The position numbers and the translations under genes are program-made. DNA of 64,000 bases from Paraburkholderia phenazinium (GTDB taxonomy: Bacteria > Pseudomonadota > Gammaproteobacteria > Burkholderiales > Burkholderiaceae), in contig NZ_FSRU01000002.1 of the NCBI RefSeq assembly GCF_900142845.1, positions 868,001-932,000 on the forward strand, read 5' to 3'. Below, one piece after another: positions 56,544 through 64,000 of this stretch. The notes under the pieces were generated by a model. It was not told where the DNA came from. It saw nothing but the letters and a program-made list of their open reading frames with translations, and did no database searches. Every line of letters starts with the position of its first letter. The stretch's first letter is position 1.

Positions 56544-57596
56544 TTAAACGCCGCGCATCAAGCCGGTTTCGGGATGGCAGTTGACGTACTCAAAGTCCTG
56601 CTGGCCGCTATCCAGTACCGTTACCTCGTGGTACAGGCGCAATTTCAGTTGAAAATTCAACTCCTGCACGATCCCCATGAACGTGCCGAATATGGCCAGA
56701 TGCGTCGGATGCGATTCCGACCATCGCTCCATGTCCGCCAGCGAATGCCAGTAGCTCAGGCCAAAGCTTTTCTCAAGCCATTGCCCGGAAGCATCGATGT
56801 GGCGCATATAACGGCTCGCATAGCAGCCGATCGATCGACCTTCATCTCGTAGAAAATCCATTCCCGCATGCAAGATCGGCTCCATCTGCCCGAGATACCT
56901 ATCCCGCTCTTTCCCCTCCGTCTCGGTCCACTCCTGCCCCGAGCGAATCACCGCCAGGTTCCGATGCCCGCTAATTCTGGTGCGGCGGCGAGGCCCCGGT
57001 GCGAGACCGCACACCCCGAGCATGCCTGACGGCTCGACAGGATCGGTCTGTGCGATCGGCAAACGGTCTCGCATTGAACCCCAGTACCCATGCTCCTGGA
57101 TCTCCGCACTGGTCCCGGCCATTAGTGCACCCACGCCCTCCTTTCTGTCTGCCGTACTGAACAGCGTTTCGAAGCGCTCGGTATCTGGAGACAGAATTTC
57201 CCGGAAATAACCCAAGCCATCGCCAAGCCTGGCTTCATCGCTCCACCACTCGTCGATCGCCGGCAATGCTTGCCAGCGTGCGAAGCTTTGCGGCTTGTCC
57301 CAGTACGCAATCGCAATCAGGTTGTCATACCCTGCTTCGTCAACATAGTGCGCAAGATCGTGACGACCCGGTCCCTCAGTCAGGGAAAATCCGCCGACGA
57401 TATGCTGCAAGGCAACGTGCGCTTTGGCGAGCGCGTCGAGTCCCTTTGACTGGACGCCAAAATAGCCCATGACGACATCTGTTACCGATGCATCGGCGCG
57501 GGCTACCCATGCGGGAAACGGCGGAACAAAGTCGTCGTCAATACGACGCTCCCGCGAGCGCGGACAGGTCAAATGCCTGGGAATTGCTGATTCCAT
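56544..57596 (-). CDS. oxd: Heme-containing aldoxime dehydratase
   Basis: A 350-aa enzyme that dehydrates aldoximes (R-CH=N-OH) to nitriles with ferrous heme. His299 in SHPTH fits the proximal heme ligand; Ser219, Arg178 and Glu143 fall at the positions described for the active site of OxdA-type enzymes, and His323 in LYHEV is the likely distal His. The protein is of normal length. It is the first gene of the leftward nitrile operon, divergent from the AraC regulator. Confidence 0.92.
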   Translation of the reverse strand: MESAIPRHLTCPRSRERRIDDDFVPPFPAWVARADASVTDVVMGYFGVQSKGLDALAKAHVALQHIVGGFSLTEGPGRHDLAHYVDEAGYDNLIAIAYWDKPQSFARWQALPAIDEWWSDEARLGDGLGYFREILSPDTERFETLFSTADRKEGVGALMAGTSAEIQEHGYWGSMRDRLPIAQTDPVEPSGMLGVCGLAPGPRRRTRISGHRNLAVIRSGQEWTETEGKERDRYLGQMEPILHAGMDFLRDEGRSIGCYASRYMRHIDASGQWLEKSFGLSYWHSLADMERWSESHPTHLAIFGTFMGIVQELNFQLKLRLYHEVTVLDSGQQDFEYVNCHPETGLMRGV

Positions 57597-57858
57597 GTTT
57601 GCCTCTCAAAGGTGAGCGGCGGCTCGAGTGGATGTGGCAAGTCGAGTCGCCGATATGCGAAACGTCGCCATTGCGAAGCGACCCATAGGCCCGCGCCCGG
57701 CCCGTTTTCATCGATGGCCCGATGATATAGATCGCAAAATTGACCGCATTGCCTCAGAGACACCCGGTTTTTGTTCCAGACTCACCTGCCGCCGGTTGCG
57801 GCTATCGGTGTTATTTTTGTCGTTTTACAAATGGTCTGGTCAGCAAGCGGGAGCAATC

Positions 57859-58842
57859 ATGGACAAGTTCTTGACGACCAACGCCGTGCCGCGCGATCAG
57901 CGGCTCGAATACTGGACCGATCTGATTTGCGACTCCTACGTCAATCTGAGTTGCTCGCGACCCGGCGATGGCGAATTCGCGGGGTCGATCCGAACGCGCG
58001 AAATTGCGAGTCTGAATCTGTCTGTGGTCGCGTCGAACACACAAAGTGTCTTGCGAACACAGGGGCACATCGCCAGGGAATCCAACGATTTCTTCCTGGT
58101 CAGCATCCAGAGTCTCGGCGTGGGCGTCGTTCGGCAAGACGGCCGCGAGGCGATGCTGTCGCCGGGCGACTTTGCGTTGTACGACAGTACGCGCCCTTAC
58201 GAACTGTACTTTCCGGACGACTTCGAACAAATCGTGCTGAAACTGCCCGGAATGCAACTTCGCCACGCGTTGCGCGAGACGGAAAGACTGACGGCAACGG
58301 CCGTCTCCGGGCGGGAAGGAGCGGGTCATCTGCTGATCAACATGATCAAGACGCTTTGGGAGGATTCCAAATCGCTTCAACCGACGTCTGCGCTCGCCAT
58401 CGCAAACGGTGTAATCAGCGTGTTGGTCGCGGGGCTGCAGACCATATCGCCGTTCGACCCGCCGCCACTAAGCAGCCTGGCCAACTATCATCTGGCTCGC
58501 ATCAAGGCCCTGATAGACACGGATTTGGGCGATCCTCAACTGTCCGTTAGCAGCATTGCCGCGAAACTGACCTTGTCGACCACGCATATTCATCGACTAT
58601 TTCAAAACGAGTCTGTGCGGCCCAGTCAATATATCTGGCTCAGACGCCTCGAGGCCTGCAGCCGCGACTTGCTTGACGCAAGCTTCGCCGCCAAGCCAAT
58701 TGGAGAGATTGGCTACCGGCGAGGATTTAGCGACGCAGCGCATTTCAGCAGAGCGTTCCGCGAACATTTCGGCTGCTCGCCGCGCGACTGGCGGCAACGC
58801 GGCGCGCAAAGCGTAATCGACGCCGGCGTCGGTGGACCATAG
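57859..58842 (+). CDS. AraC-family regulator of the aldoxime/nitrile operon
   Basis: A 327-aa activator. The N-terminal effector domain (AraC_binding_2 type) includes LSPGDFALYDSTRPYELYFPDDFEQIVLKLP. The C-terminal double helix-turn-helix runs from about residue 225, with LTLSTTHIHRLFQ and IGYRRGFSDAAHFSRAFREHFGCSPRDWR. GGGAG lies before the ATG at 57859; the longer frame is not conserved. Divergent from oxd across 262 bp, it probably activates that operon in response to a nitrile or aldoxime. Confidence 0.88.
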   Translation: MDKFLTTNAVPRDQRLEYWTDLICDSYVNLSCSRPGDGEFAGSIRTREIASLNLSVVASNTQSVLRTQGHIARESNDFFLVSIQSLGVGVVRQDGREAMLSPGDFALYDSTRPYELYFPDDFEQIVLKLPGMQLRHALRETERLTATAVSGREGAGHLLINMIKTLWEDSKSLQPTSALAIANGVISVLVAGLQTISPFDPPPLSSLANYHLARIKALIDTDLGDPQLSVSSIAAKLTLSTTHIHRLFQNESVRPSQYIWLRRLEACSRDLLDASFAAKPIGEIGYRRGFSDAAHFSRAFREHFGCSPRDWRQRGAQSVIDAGVGGP

Positions 58843-59147
58843 AAAAGCCGTGAAGTGCGGCGACGCGGCGCACCTGATGCCGCCGTGAGGCGATTTCAAC
58901 GCCACCACCGGCGTCGCAATTGAGCATCGTGGCCGCAAGCACTCAAGTTCAAGCTCCATTCTTCGCCACGCAATGCACCGTTCCTGAACGCTTTCGCCAG
59001 TAACACGCGCAGGCGCACGGAACCGGTGCGTTGACGATGGCCGGTCCTCCAGGCCGCATCTCCCGCACAGCCGCTCCAAACCCATATCACCGTGCTGCAC
59101 CCCAACTTCACAATCCATCTGGCACGCATCATGCGTACTGACGAATC
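58843..59147. other. Gap without a recognisable gene
   Basis: About 305 bp between the AraC gene and the operators of the ABC operon. No gene or strong hairpin is seen; the right end leads into the A+T-rich promoter of the ABC operon. Confidence 0.45.
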
Positions 59148-59160
59148 ATTGTTGAACAAT
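59148..59160. promoter_or_regulatory. GntR/FadR-type operator, site 1
   Basis: ATTGTTGAACAAT is a perfect 13-bp palindrome containing the TNGTNNNACNA pattern of FadR-subfamily GntR regulators. It lies just upstream of a TATAAT box. Confidence 0.75.
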
Positions 59161-59165
59161 ATTTT

Positions 59166-59171
59166 TATAAT
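59166..59171 (+). promoter_or_regulatory. TATAAT -10 box of the ABC transporter operon
   Basis: A perfect -10 hexamer between and touching the two palindromes; no good -35 box is visible at 16-18 bp. A regulator bound at both sites would cover it. Confidence 0.6.
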
Positions 59172-59182
59172 TGTTCAACAAT
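59170..59182. promoter_or_regulatory. GntR/FadR-type operator, site 2
   Basis: ATTGTTCAACAAT is a second perfect palindrome, centred 22 bp (two helical turns) from site 1. It overlaps the -10 box, so binding should block transcription. The likely regulator is the GntR protein at 61696. Confidence 0.75.
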
Positions 59183-59216
59183 GTATATTGTCACCACCCG
59201 GACGAGCGAGAACTCC

Positions 59217-60086
59217 ATGAAAGCCCAACTTGACCTGAAACCTGTCCTGTCCTCCGTGGCGCGCGTCGCGAAGTGTGCCGCCGCGCTAGCGCTATGTACT
59301 GCGTCTCACGCGTTCGCTTCGAGCGGCGTGCCGACCGTCGCGCCCGGCAAGCTGACGATCGGTGCGGATCTGACGTATCCGCCTTACGACTACATGCAGG
59401 CCGCGGATCCCGCTGGCTTCGATCCCGCGTTCATGACGAAGCTCGCCGGGCACTTGAACCTCCAGCCCGGCTTCGTCGATACGCGGTTCGCCAACCTGAT
59501 CCTTGGCGTCAACGCGAACCGCTTCGACGTAATCGCGTCGGCACTCTATGTCACACCTGAGCGCGCGAAGCAGATTGACTTCGTGCCCTACCTGAAAACC
59601 GGCGGCTCGCTGCTCGCCTTGAGCCATTCCGGCTTCGCACCGAAGACGCCAGAGGATCTGTGCGGCAAGCGTGTGAGTTCGATCAAGGGTGCCTCGTGGA
59701 TCCCGAAACTCAACGATGTGTCGAAGCAGGTCTGCGCGCCTGCCGGCCGTGGCGCAATCGACGTGCGAGAGTTCGAGACTTCACCGGAAGCGGCCCAGGC
59801 CGTCCTGGCGCACGCTGTCGACGCGCAGTTCGAAGACTCGGCCGTGGCGCAAATGAGCGTCAACAAGCTCGGTGGACGTGTGGCGATCACCTCGACCGCC
59901 CCGCTCTATCCGGTCGTCATTGGTCTCGGTGTCAAGAAAGGCAATGATGCGCTGCTGGCCGAGTTGAAGACCGCGTTTGCGACGATGAAGCAGGCGGGCG
60001 AATACCAGGCACTGCTCAAGCAGTACAACGTCGCCGAGCCGACCGGCAACGACATTGCCCAGGCGCTCGGTACGGCACAGAACTAA
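59217..60086 (+). CDS. Amino-acid-type ABC transporter, substrate-binding protein
   Basis: A 289-aa periplasmic binding protein of the SBP_bac_3 family. A signal peptide (about residues 1-35, ending SHAFA) is followed by LTIGADLTYPPYDYMQA, DVIASALYVTPERAKQIDFVPYL and a C-terminal MKQAGEYQALLKQYNV, all typical of polar amino acid binding proteins. The ATG at 59217 is preferred because the earlier ATG lies inside the operator. The ligand is unknown. Confidence 0.9.
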   Translation: MKAQLDLKPVLSSVARVAKCAAALALCTASHAFASSGVPTVAPGKLTIGADLTYPPYDYMQAADPAGFDPAFMTKLAGHLNLQPGFVDTRFANLILGVNANRFDVIASALYVTPERAKQIDFVPYLKTGGSLLALSHSGFAPKTPEDLCGKRVSSIKGASWIPKLNDVSKQVCAPAGRGAIDVREFETSPEAAQAVLAHAVDAQFEDSAVAQMSVNKLGGRVAITSTAPLYPVVIGLGVKKGNDALLAELKTAFATMKQAGEYQALLKQYNVAEPTGNDIAQALGTAQN

Positions 60087-60160
60087 CGGCGCGCCGCGCG
60101 CAGCCTGAGGCGCGGGCACTCGCCCGCGCCCTCGTGGCTGCGCGCCATGAGGGAAAGCAT

Positions 60161-61687
60161 ATGGTATTCGACTGGCACTACACGGCGTCATTGTTGTTGG
60201 ACGCCGCTTTCTGGAAAGCGACCTGGCTCGTGGTCGAATTGAGCGCCGCGACCTGGCTGATCGGCATTGTGGCGGGCTTCGCACTTGCGCTCGGCAAGCA
60301 GTCCACCTTCATGCCGCTACGCGTGGCGTGCAGCACCTACATCTGGCTCTTTCGCAGCCTGCCGCTGCTGGTGCTGCTGATCTTTGTCTATAACCTGCCG
60401 CAGGTCCTGCCGTGGACGGGCGGTCTGTTGTCCGAGCCGTTCTGGGCGGGCCTGCTGGCGCTGTCGATCAGCGAAGCGGCCTACATCGCCGAAATCCATC
60501 GCGGCGGCCTGCTGTCGATTCACAAGGGCCAGCTCGAAGCAGGCAAGGCGCTCGGCATCCGCTTCGTCGGCCTGCAACGGCTGATCGTGCTGCCGCAGGC
60601 ATTTCGCGTCGCGCTGCCGGCGCTCATCAATGAGTACATTACGATCGTCAAGCTGACCTCGCTGGTGTCGGTCATTTCGCTGGCGGAAATCCTGCTGATT
60701 GGCGAACGCCTGTACACGCAGAACTTCAAGGTGCTTGAGACGATGCTGGCCGTCTCGTTCTACTATGTGCTGATCGTTACCGTATTCGGCCATGCGTTGA
60801 AGATGCTCGAGAAGCACCTGGATGTCACGCGCCGCACGCAGGCCAGAGTCGCAGCCATTCCGATGGAAGCACCGAGCCCCCTGCCGGCTGCGAAGGACCT
60901 TCGCACGACGCGGACCAGCAGCGCGGTGCGTGCGCTGGAAGCCATCGGCATCTGCAAAAGCTACGGTGATCATGAGGTGCTCAAGGGGATCGACTTGACC
61001 GTGCGCGCAGGCGAAGTGGTATCGATCATTGGCCCGTCAGGCTCCGGCAAGACCTCGTTGATCCGCACGCTGAACGGCCTCGAGGCCCTCGACGACGGCG
61101 AAGTCCGCCTGCACGGCGCGGCGTTCCTGTGGCCGGCACGCGGCAGGCATGGCAAGGTACCGCACGCGCAGTACATGCGCGGCATCCTCGATATCGGCAT
61201 GGTGTTTCAGAGCTTCAATCTGTTCCCGCACCAGACGGTGCTGCAGAATGTGACGCTTGCGCCGCGCTATCACGGGCGCCGCAACGGGGTCGCGTTCGAA
61301 GAGGCCGGCACGCGGTTACTGGCGAAGGTCGGTATGGCCGCCCATGCGCACAAGTATCCGCATCAGCTTTCCGGCGGCCAGCAGCAGCGCGTGGCAATTG
61401 CACGGGCACTGGCGATGCAGCCGTCGATTGTATTGTTCGACGAACCGACCTCGGCGCTCGATCCCGAACTGGTCAACGAGGTGCTCAAGGTGATCGAGGA
61501 ACTCGCCCGGGAGGGCATGACCATGATCATCGTCACACACGAAATCAACTTCGCATTCCGCATTTCAGACCGTATCGTGTTCATGGAAGCGGGCACGATC
61601 GTCAGCGATGCGCCGCCGCACGAATTGACAGCGCTGGACAAGACCTCGCGGATCGCCAGCTTCCTTAAAGACGTCCACATTGCATAA
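60161..61687 (+). CDS. ABC transporter permease-ATPase fusion
   Basis: A 508-aa fusion. Residues 1 to about 225 are a HisM/GlnP-type permease with five helices and the EAA-like loop IHKGQLEAGKALGIRF. After a 35-residue linker comes an ATPase with Walker A GPSGSGKTS, signature LSGGQQQR, Walker B IVLFDEPTSALD and the switch His in VTHEI. Fusing the two parts fixes their stoichiometry in the importer. GAGGGA precedes the ATG at 60161. It follows the binding-protein gene after 74 bp. Confidence 0.92.
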   Translation: MVFDWHYTASLLLDAAFWKATWLVVELSAATWLIGIVAGFALALGKQSTFMPLRVACSTYIWLFRSLPLLVLLIFVYNLPQVLPWTGGLLSEPFWAGLLALSISEAAYIAEIHRGGLLSIHKGQLEAGKALGIRFVGLQRLIVLPQAFRVALPALINEYITIVKLTSLVSVISLAEILLIGERLYTQNFKVLETMLAVSFYYVLIVTVFGHALKMLEKHLDVTRRTQARVAAIPMEAPSPLPAAKDLRTTRTSSAVRALEAIGICKSYGDHEVLKGIDLTVRAGEVVSIIGPSGSGKTSLIRTLNGLEALDDGEVRLHGAAFLWPARGRHGKVPHAQYMRGILDIGMVFQSFNLFPHQTVLQNVTLAPRYHGRRNGVAFEEAGTRLLAKVGMAAHAHKYPHQLSGGQQQRVAIARALAMQPSIVLFDEPTSALDPELVNEVLKVIEELAREGMTMIIVTHEINFAFRISDRIVFMEAGTIVSDAPPHELTALDKTSRIASFLKDVHIA

Positions 61688-61695
61688 AACACGGT

Positions 61696-62370
61696 ATGCC
61701 TACCACGCACCCGACTATTACGACCCTCACCGGCCAGGAACCCGAGCAATCGGTCACCGACCGGATCCTGTCGACGATCCGCGACGAGATCATTGAAGGC
61801 AAATTACCACCGGGCACCGCGCTCGTCGAAAACGACCTCACCCAGACACACGACGTCTCGCGCAACACGCTACGTGAAGCGCTGCGTCTCTTGTGCCGCG
61901 AAGGACTCGCAGTGCATTACCGGCATCGCGGTGTGATCGTGCGCACCTTGACGCGCCATGATGTGCGCGACATCTACCGGGTACGGCGCGCGCTCGAACT
62001 GCAAGCCCTGTTGCGCGAGGACCCGATCGAAGAAGACGAGATCGCGCCGATGCGCGAGGCCGTCATGCTCGCGCAAGCGGCGGCGGACGCAGGCGACTGG
62101 CGCAGCGTCGGCACATACAGTCTGCTGTTTCACCGGCGTATCGTGCAGTTGCTCGGCAGCCCGCTGTTCGACACGTTCTTCACGACGATTCTGGCGCAAC
62201 TGCGTCTCGTGTTCGCCTCCGCCCCCGACGAGCGACGCTTTCAGCGGCCCTGGATCGCGAAGGATCAGCAGATTCTGCAGTTGATCGCAGACGGCCGCAC
62301 CACCGAGGCCAGTGCCGCGCTTGCTGACTACCTGAAGCAGTCGGAGCACGCGTTGCTCGATTACCTTTGA
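61696..62370 (+). CDS. GntR-family regulator, FCD domain
   Basis: A 224-aa FadR-subfamily regulator. The winged helix-turn-helix is near residues 20-85 (IRDEIIEGKLPPGTALVENDL, VSRNTLREALRLLCREGLAV) and the FCD effector domain fills the rest, with metal-binding-type His residues (LFHRRIV, QSEHALL). It starts 8 bp after the transporter gene and probably represses this operon at the paired palindromes upstream of 59217. Confidence 0.9.
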   Translation: MPTTHPTITTLTGQEPEQSVTDRILSTIRDEIIEGKLPPGTALVENDLTQTHDVSRNTLREALRLLCREGLAVHYRHRGVIVRTLTRHDVRDIYRVRRALELQALLREDPIEEDEIAPMREAVMLAQAAADAGDWRSVGTYSLLFHRRIVQLLGSPLFDTFFTTILAQLRLVFASAPDERRFQRPWIAKDQQILQLIADGRTTEASAALADYLKQSEHALLDYL

Positions 62371-62482
62371 TTCGCCTCTCCCTCATTCACAACTCAGTCA
62401 CCGTTTAACGGCCGCTGCACAAACACGCTGACGCGTGTAGCAGGCGCAGTTTGCCCGTCCGTCTTATCAAGGAGTAGCCAGC

Positions 62483-63337
62483 ATGTTGAATTACCCCGCC
62501 GCCTATCAGTCCACCCAGGGTTCCGCGCTCGACCCGGACAAAGCGTTCTATGGACGTATCGTCTCCGAACACAACACGCGTACGCTGGTCGAATCGATCG
62601 TCGTGCCGATCCGCTCGGGTCAAGCGTGGACCGTACCGGCCGGTCACGTGTTTCGCATCGTCACGATTGAAGGTCCGCAAGTGGCCGACCTGAACATGTG
62701 GAACCTGCACAACCCGCGCGAGCGCATGTGGGCATCGCGCACGCGCCAGTTGCAGCAGGCGCACGTCAGCACCTTCGACCGTTTGTGGTCGACGCTGCCT
62801 TTCCTGCGTCCCATGGTGACGATCACCGACGACAGCCTCGCCGGTTACGGCGTCGACGAGCATGGCGGCCGCGTTCACGACCTGCTCGGCACGCGTTGCG
62901 ATCCGTACGTGAACCGCATGCTGACCGGCGAGGATTTCCATTTCCACTGCCACTCGAACCTGACGCGCGCAATCGCTCCGTATGGTTTGACCGAATACGA
63001 TGTCCATGACGTGCTAAACGTGTTCCAGTGCACCGGGCTGAATCTCGAAGACAAGTACTTCATGAAGGCATGTCCCGCGAAGAAGGGGGACTACCTCGAG
63101 TTCTTCGCGGAAATCGACCTGCTGTGCGCGCTGTCGACCTGCCCGGGCGGCGATCTGTCGTTGCCGATGTGGGGGCCGGACGCGCGCGATCCGCTGGAGG
63201 TATGCCGTCCGCTCGGCATCGAGATTTACCGGCTCGCTCCGCAGATGCTGGACGGATGGACCTCGCCGGCAGTCGCCGCGTACAAGGGGCAGCACGGGAT
63301 GACGTTGTCGCAACCGCAGTGGAAGTGTGGGTGTTGA
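62483..63337 (+). CDS. Urea carboxylase-associated family protein (DUF1989)
   Basis: A 284-aa DUF1989 protein. Conserved parts include VPAGHVFRIVTIEGPQVADLNMWN, HFHCHSNLTRAI and NVFQCTGLNL, with clustered His and Cys residues suggesting a metal site. Family members occur next to urea carboxylase and amino acid transport genes; the reaction is unknown to me. Here it ends a transporter/GntR operon, so it may act on the imported compound. AAGGAG lies upstream of the ATG. Confidence 0.85.
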   Translation: MLNYPAAYQSTQGSALDPDKAFYGRIVSEHNTRTLVESIVVPIRSGQAWTVPAGHVFRIVTIEGPQVADLNMWNLHNPRERMWASRTRQLQQAHVSTFDRLWSTLPFLRPMVTITDDSLAGYGVDEHGGRVHDLLGTRCDPYVNRMLTGEDFHFHCHSNLTRAIAPYGLTEYDVHDVLNVFQCTGLNLEDKYFMKACPAKKGDYLEFFAEIDLLCALSTCPGGDLSLPMWGPDARDPLEVCRPLGIEIYRLAPQMLDGWTSPAVAAYKGQHGMTLSQPQWKCGC

Positions 63338-63511
63338 GCATTTCGGGAGTGTTCCTGAAGGGTCAATAAGCAGACAATCGTACTAACTTGGGGATCGTCG
63401 CTTCATGGCCGCACTTTTTTCGACGCACCTGTCCGTCAGCATGCGGCCCGAGCGTCATTGTGATGGCGGCTCAAGTCGTTCAGCCGCCCTAACCCCATGA
63501 CGGAGGCTCAC

Positions 63512-63883
63512 ATGCATTACCTTTTGATGATCTATTCGGAAGAAAACGGCTGGAACAAGATGACCGACAGCGAGCGGCAGCAAGGGGTTGCCGCGTATCA
63601 GGCCTACACCGAATCGCTGAAAAAAGCCGAGGTGCTGGTAGGCGCCAACCGGCTGCAGCACACGAGTACGGCCACCACGGTGCGGCTCCTCGACGGCAAG
63701 CCGCAGGTGCTTGACGGACCGTATTCCGATTCGAAGGAGCAGCTCGCCGGTTACTACCTGATCGACGTGCCCAACCTGGACGCGGCGATCGCGTGGGCGT
63801 CGCGCTGTCCCGGCGCGGCGCACGGCCTCATGGAAGTGCGCCCGGTCTGGACTGCCCCGTACGACGCGCCGTCCGTTGCATGA
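63512..63883 (+). CDS. YCII-family protein
   Basis: A 123-aa YCII/DGPF-domain protein. It starts HYLLMIYSEENGW, has the DGPYSDSKEQLAGYYLIDVP core, and ends MEVRPVW. Such proteins commonly precede an ECF sigma factor gene, as here, where the two overlap by ATGA. Their function is not established. GGAGG lies 6 nt before the ATG at 63512. Confidence 0.9.
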   Translation: MHYLLMIYSEENGWNKMTDSERQQGVAAYQAYTESLKKAEVLVGANRLQHTSTATTVRLLDGKPQVLDGPYSDSKEQLAGYYLIDVPNLDAAIAWASRCPGAAHGLMEVRPVWTAPYDAPSVA

Positions 63884-64000
63884 GTCCGTCGGGCGGCGGC
63901 CCTGACGCCGGCGCCGCCGCGCATTCGATTGCCGAGGCGGTCGCGCGCCGCAGCTATGGCAAGCTTGTCGCGCTGCTGGCGATGCGCACGCGCGACGTCG
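63880..64000 (+). CDS. ECF RNA polymerase sigma factor, N-terminal part (cut by window edge)
   Basis: The first 40 codons are present. SIAEAVARRSYGKLVALLAMRTRDV matches the opening of sigma region 2 in the ECF factors that accompany YCII genes (the DUF6596-containing RpoE-like group). The start overlaps the YCII stop. The remainder lies outside the window. Confidence 0.75.
   Translation, partial: MSPSGGGPDAGAAAHSIAEAVARRSYGKLVALLAMRTRDV

Overview
The window is GC-rich and has the codon use, gene order and protein families of a Burkholderiaceae chromosome, most likely a Paraburkholderia. That genus call is an inference from a Burkholderia-type OmpC porin, the divergent type VI secretion (T6SS) operons, an aldoxime/nitrile cluster and YCII/sigma-factor pairs. 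Core-like segments are densely packed, with many 4-bp ATGA/GTGA overlaps. A middle segment (about 44-53 kb) is accessory and visibly richer in A+T.

Layout. 1-8.0 kb (minus) and 8.6-12.1 kb (plus) are two divergent operons of an aryl-polyene/xanthomonadin-type pigment cluster: ketosynthase (cut by the window edge), polysaccharide deacetylase, MMPL exporter, LolA-like carrier, acyltransferase, AMP-ligase/dehydratase fusion and membrane protein on one side; ACP, ketoreductase, flavin-dependent halogenase-like oxidoreductase and GT2 glycosyltransferase on the other. 12.3-18.5 kb is a ribose operon, rbsK-rbsD-rbsA-rbsC-rbsB, followed by a Cra/FruR-like LacI regulator. 18.8-22.8 kb holds a porin with a strong terminator, an AtoE-type short-chain fatty acid transporter, a cytochrome b561 and a CHRD-domain protein.

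23-43 kb is a complete T6SS in two divergent operons: (minus) tssB-tssC-hcp-tssE-tssF-tssG-clpV-vgrG-MORN protein, with a convergent PAAR-like DUF4280 gene; (plus) tssJ-like lipoprotein-tssK-tssL-tssM-tssA. TssM lacks a recognisable Walker A. Next to tssA, in convergent orientation, lies a probable nuclease effector (Endonuclea_NS_2 type) followed by a small candidate immunity gene.

44-53 kb is an accessory island. It contains a peptidase S51 remnant, the first 56 codons of a Tat-exported molybdopterin oxidoreductase cut off by an IS6-family element, a five-fold GTGACT-N25-GGTCAC motif array, an HNH protein, a hairpin-rich stretch next to an HUH (ORF2/G2P-type) Rep, a Septu-like PtuA/PtuB defence pair, a DUF2726 protein, a small Cys-rich protein and a BrnT/BrnA toxin-antitoxin pair.

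53-59 kb is an aldoxime-nitrile module on the minus strand: heme aldoxime dehydratase, outer-membrane channel, nitrilase, and unexpectedly a nucleic-acid-deaminase-like protein, with a divergent AraC regulator. 59-63.4 kb is an amino-acid-type ABC uptake operon (binding protein, permease-ATPase fusion, GntR regulator, DUF1989 protein) with two perfect 13-bp GntR-type palindromes around a TATAAT box. The window ends in a YCII gene overlapping the start of an ECF sigma factor.
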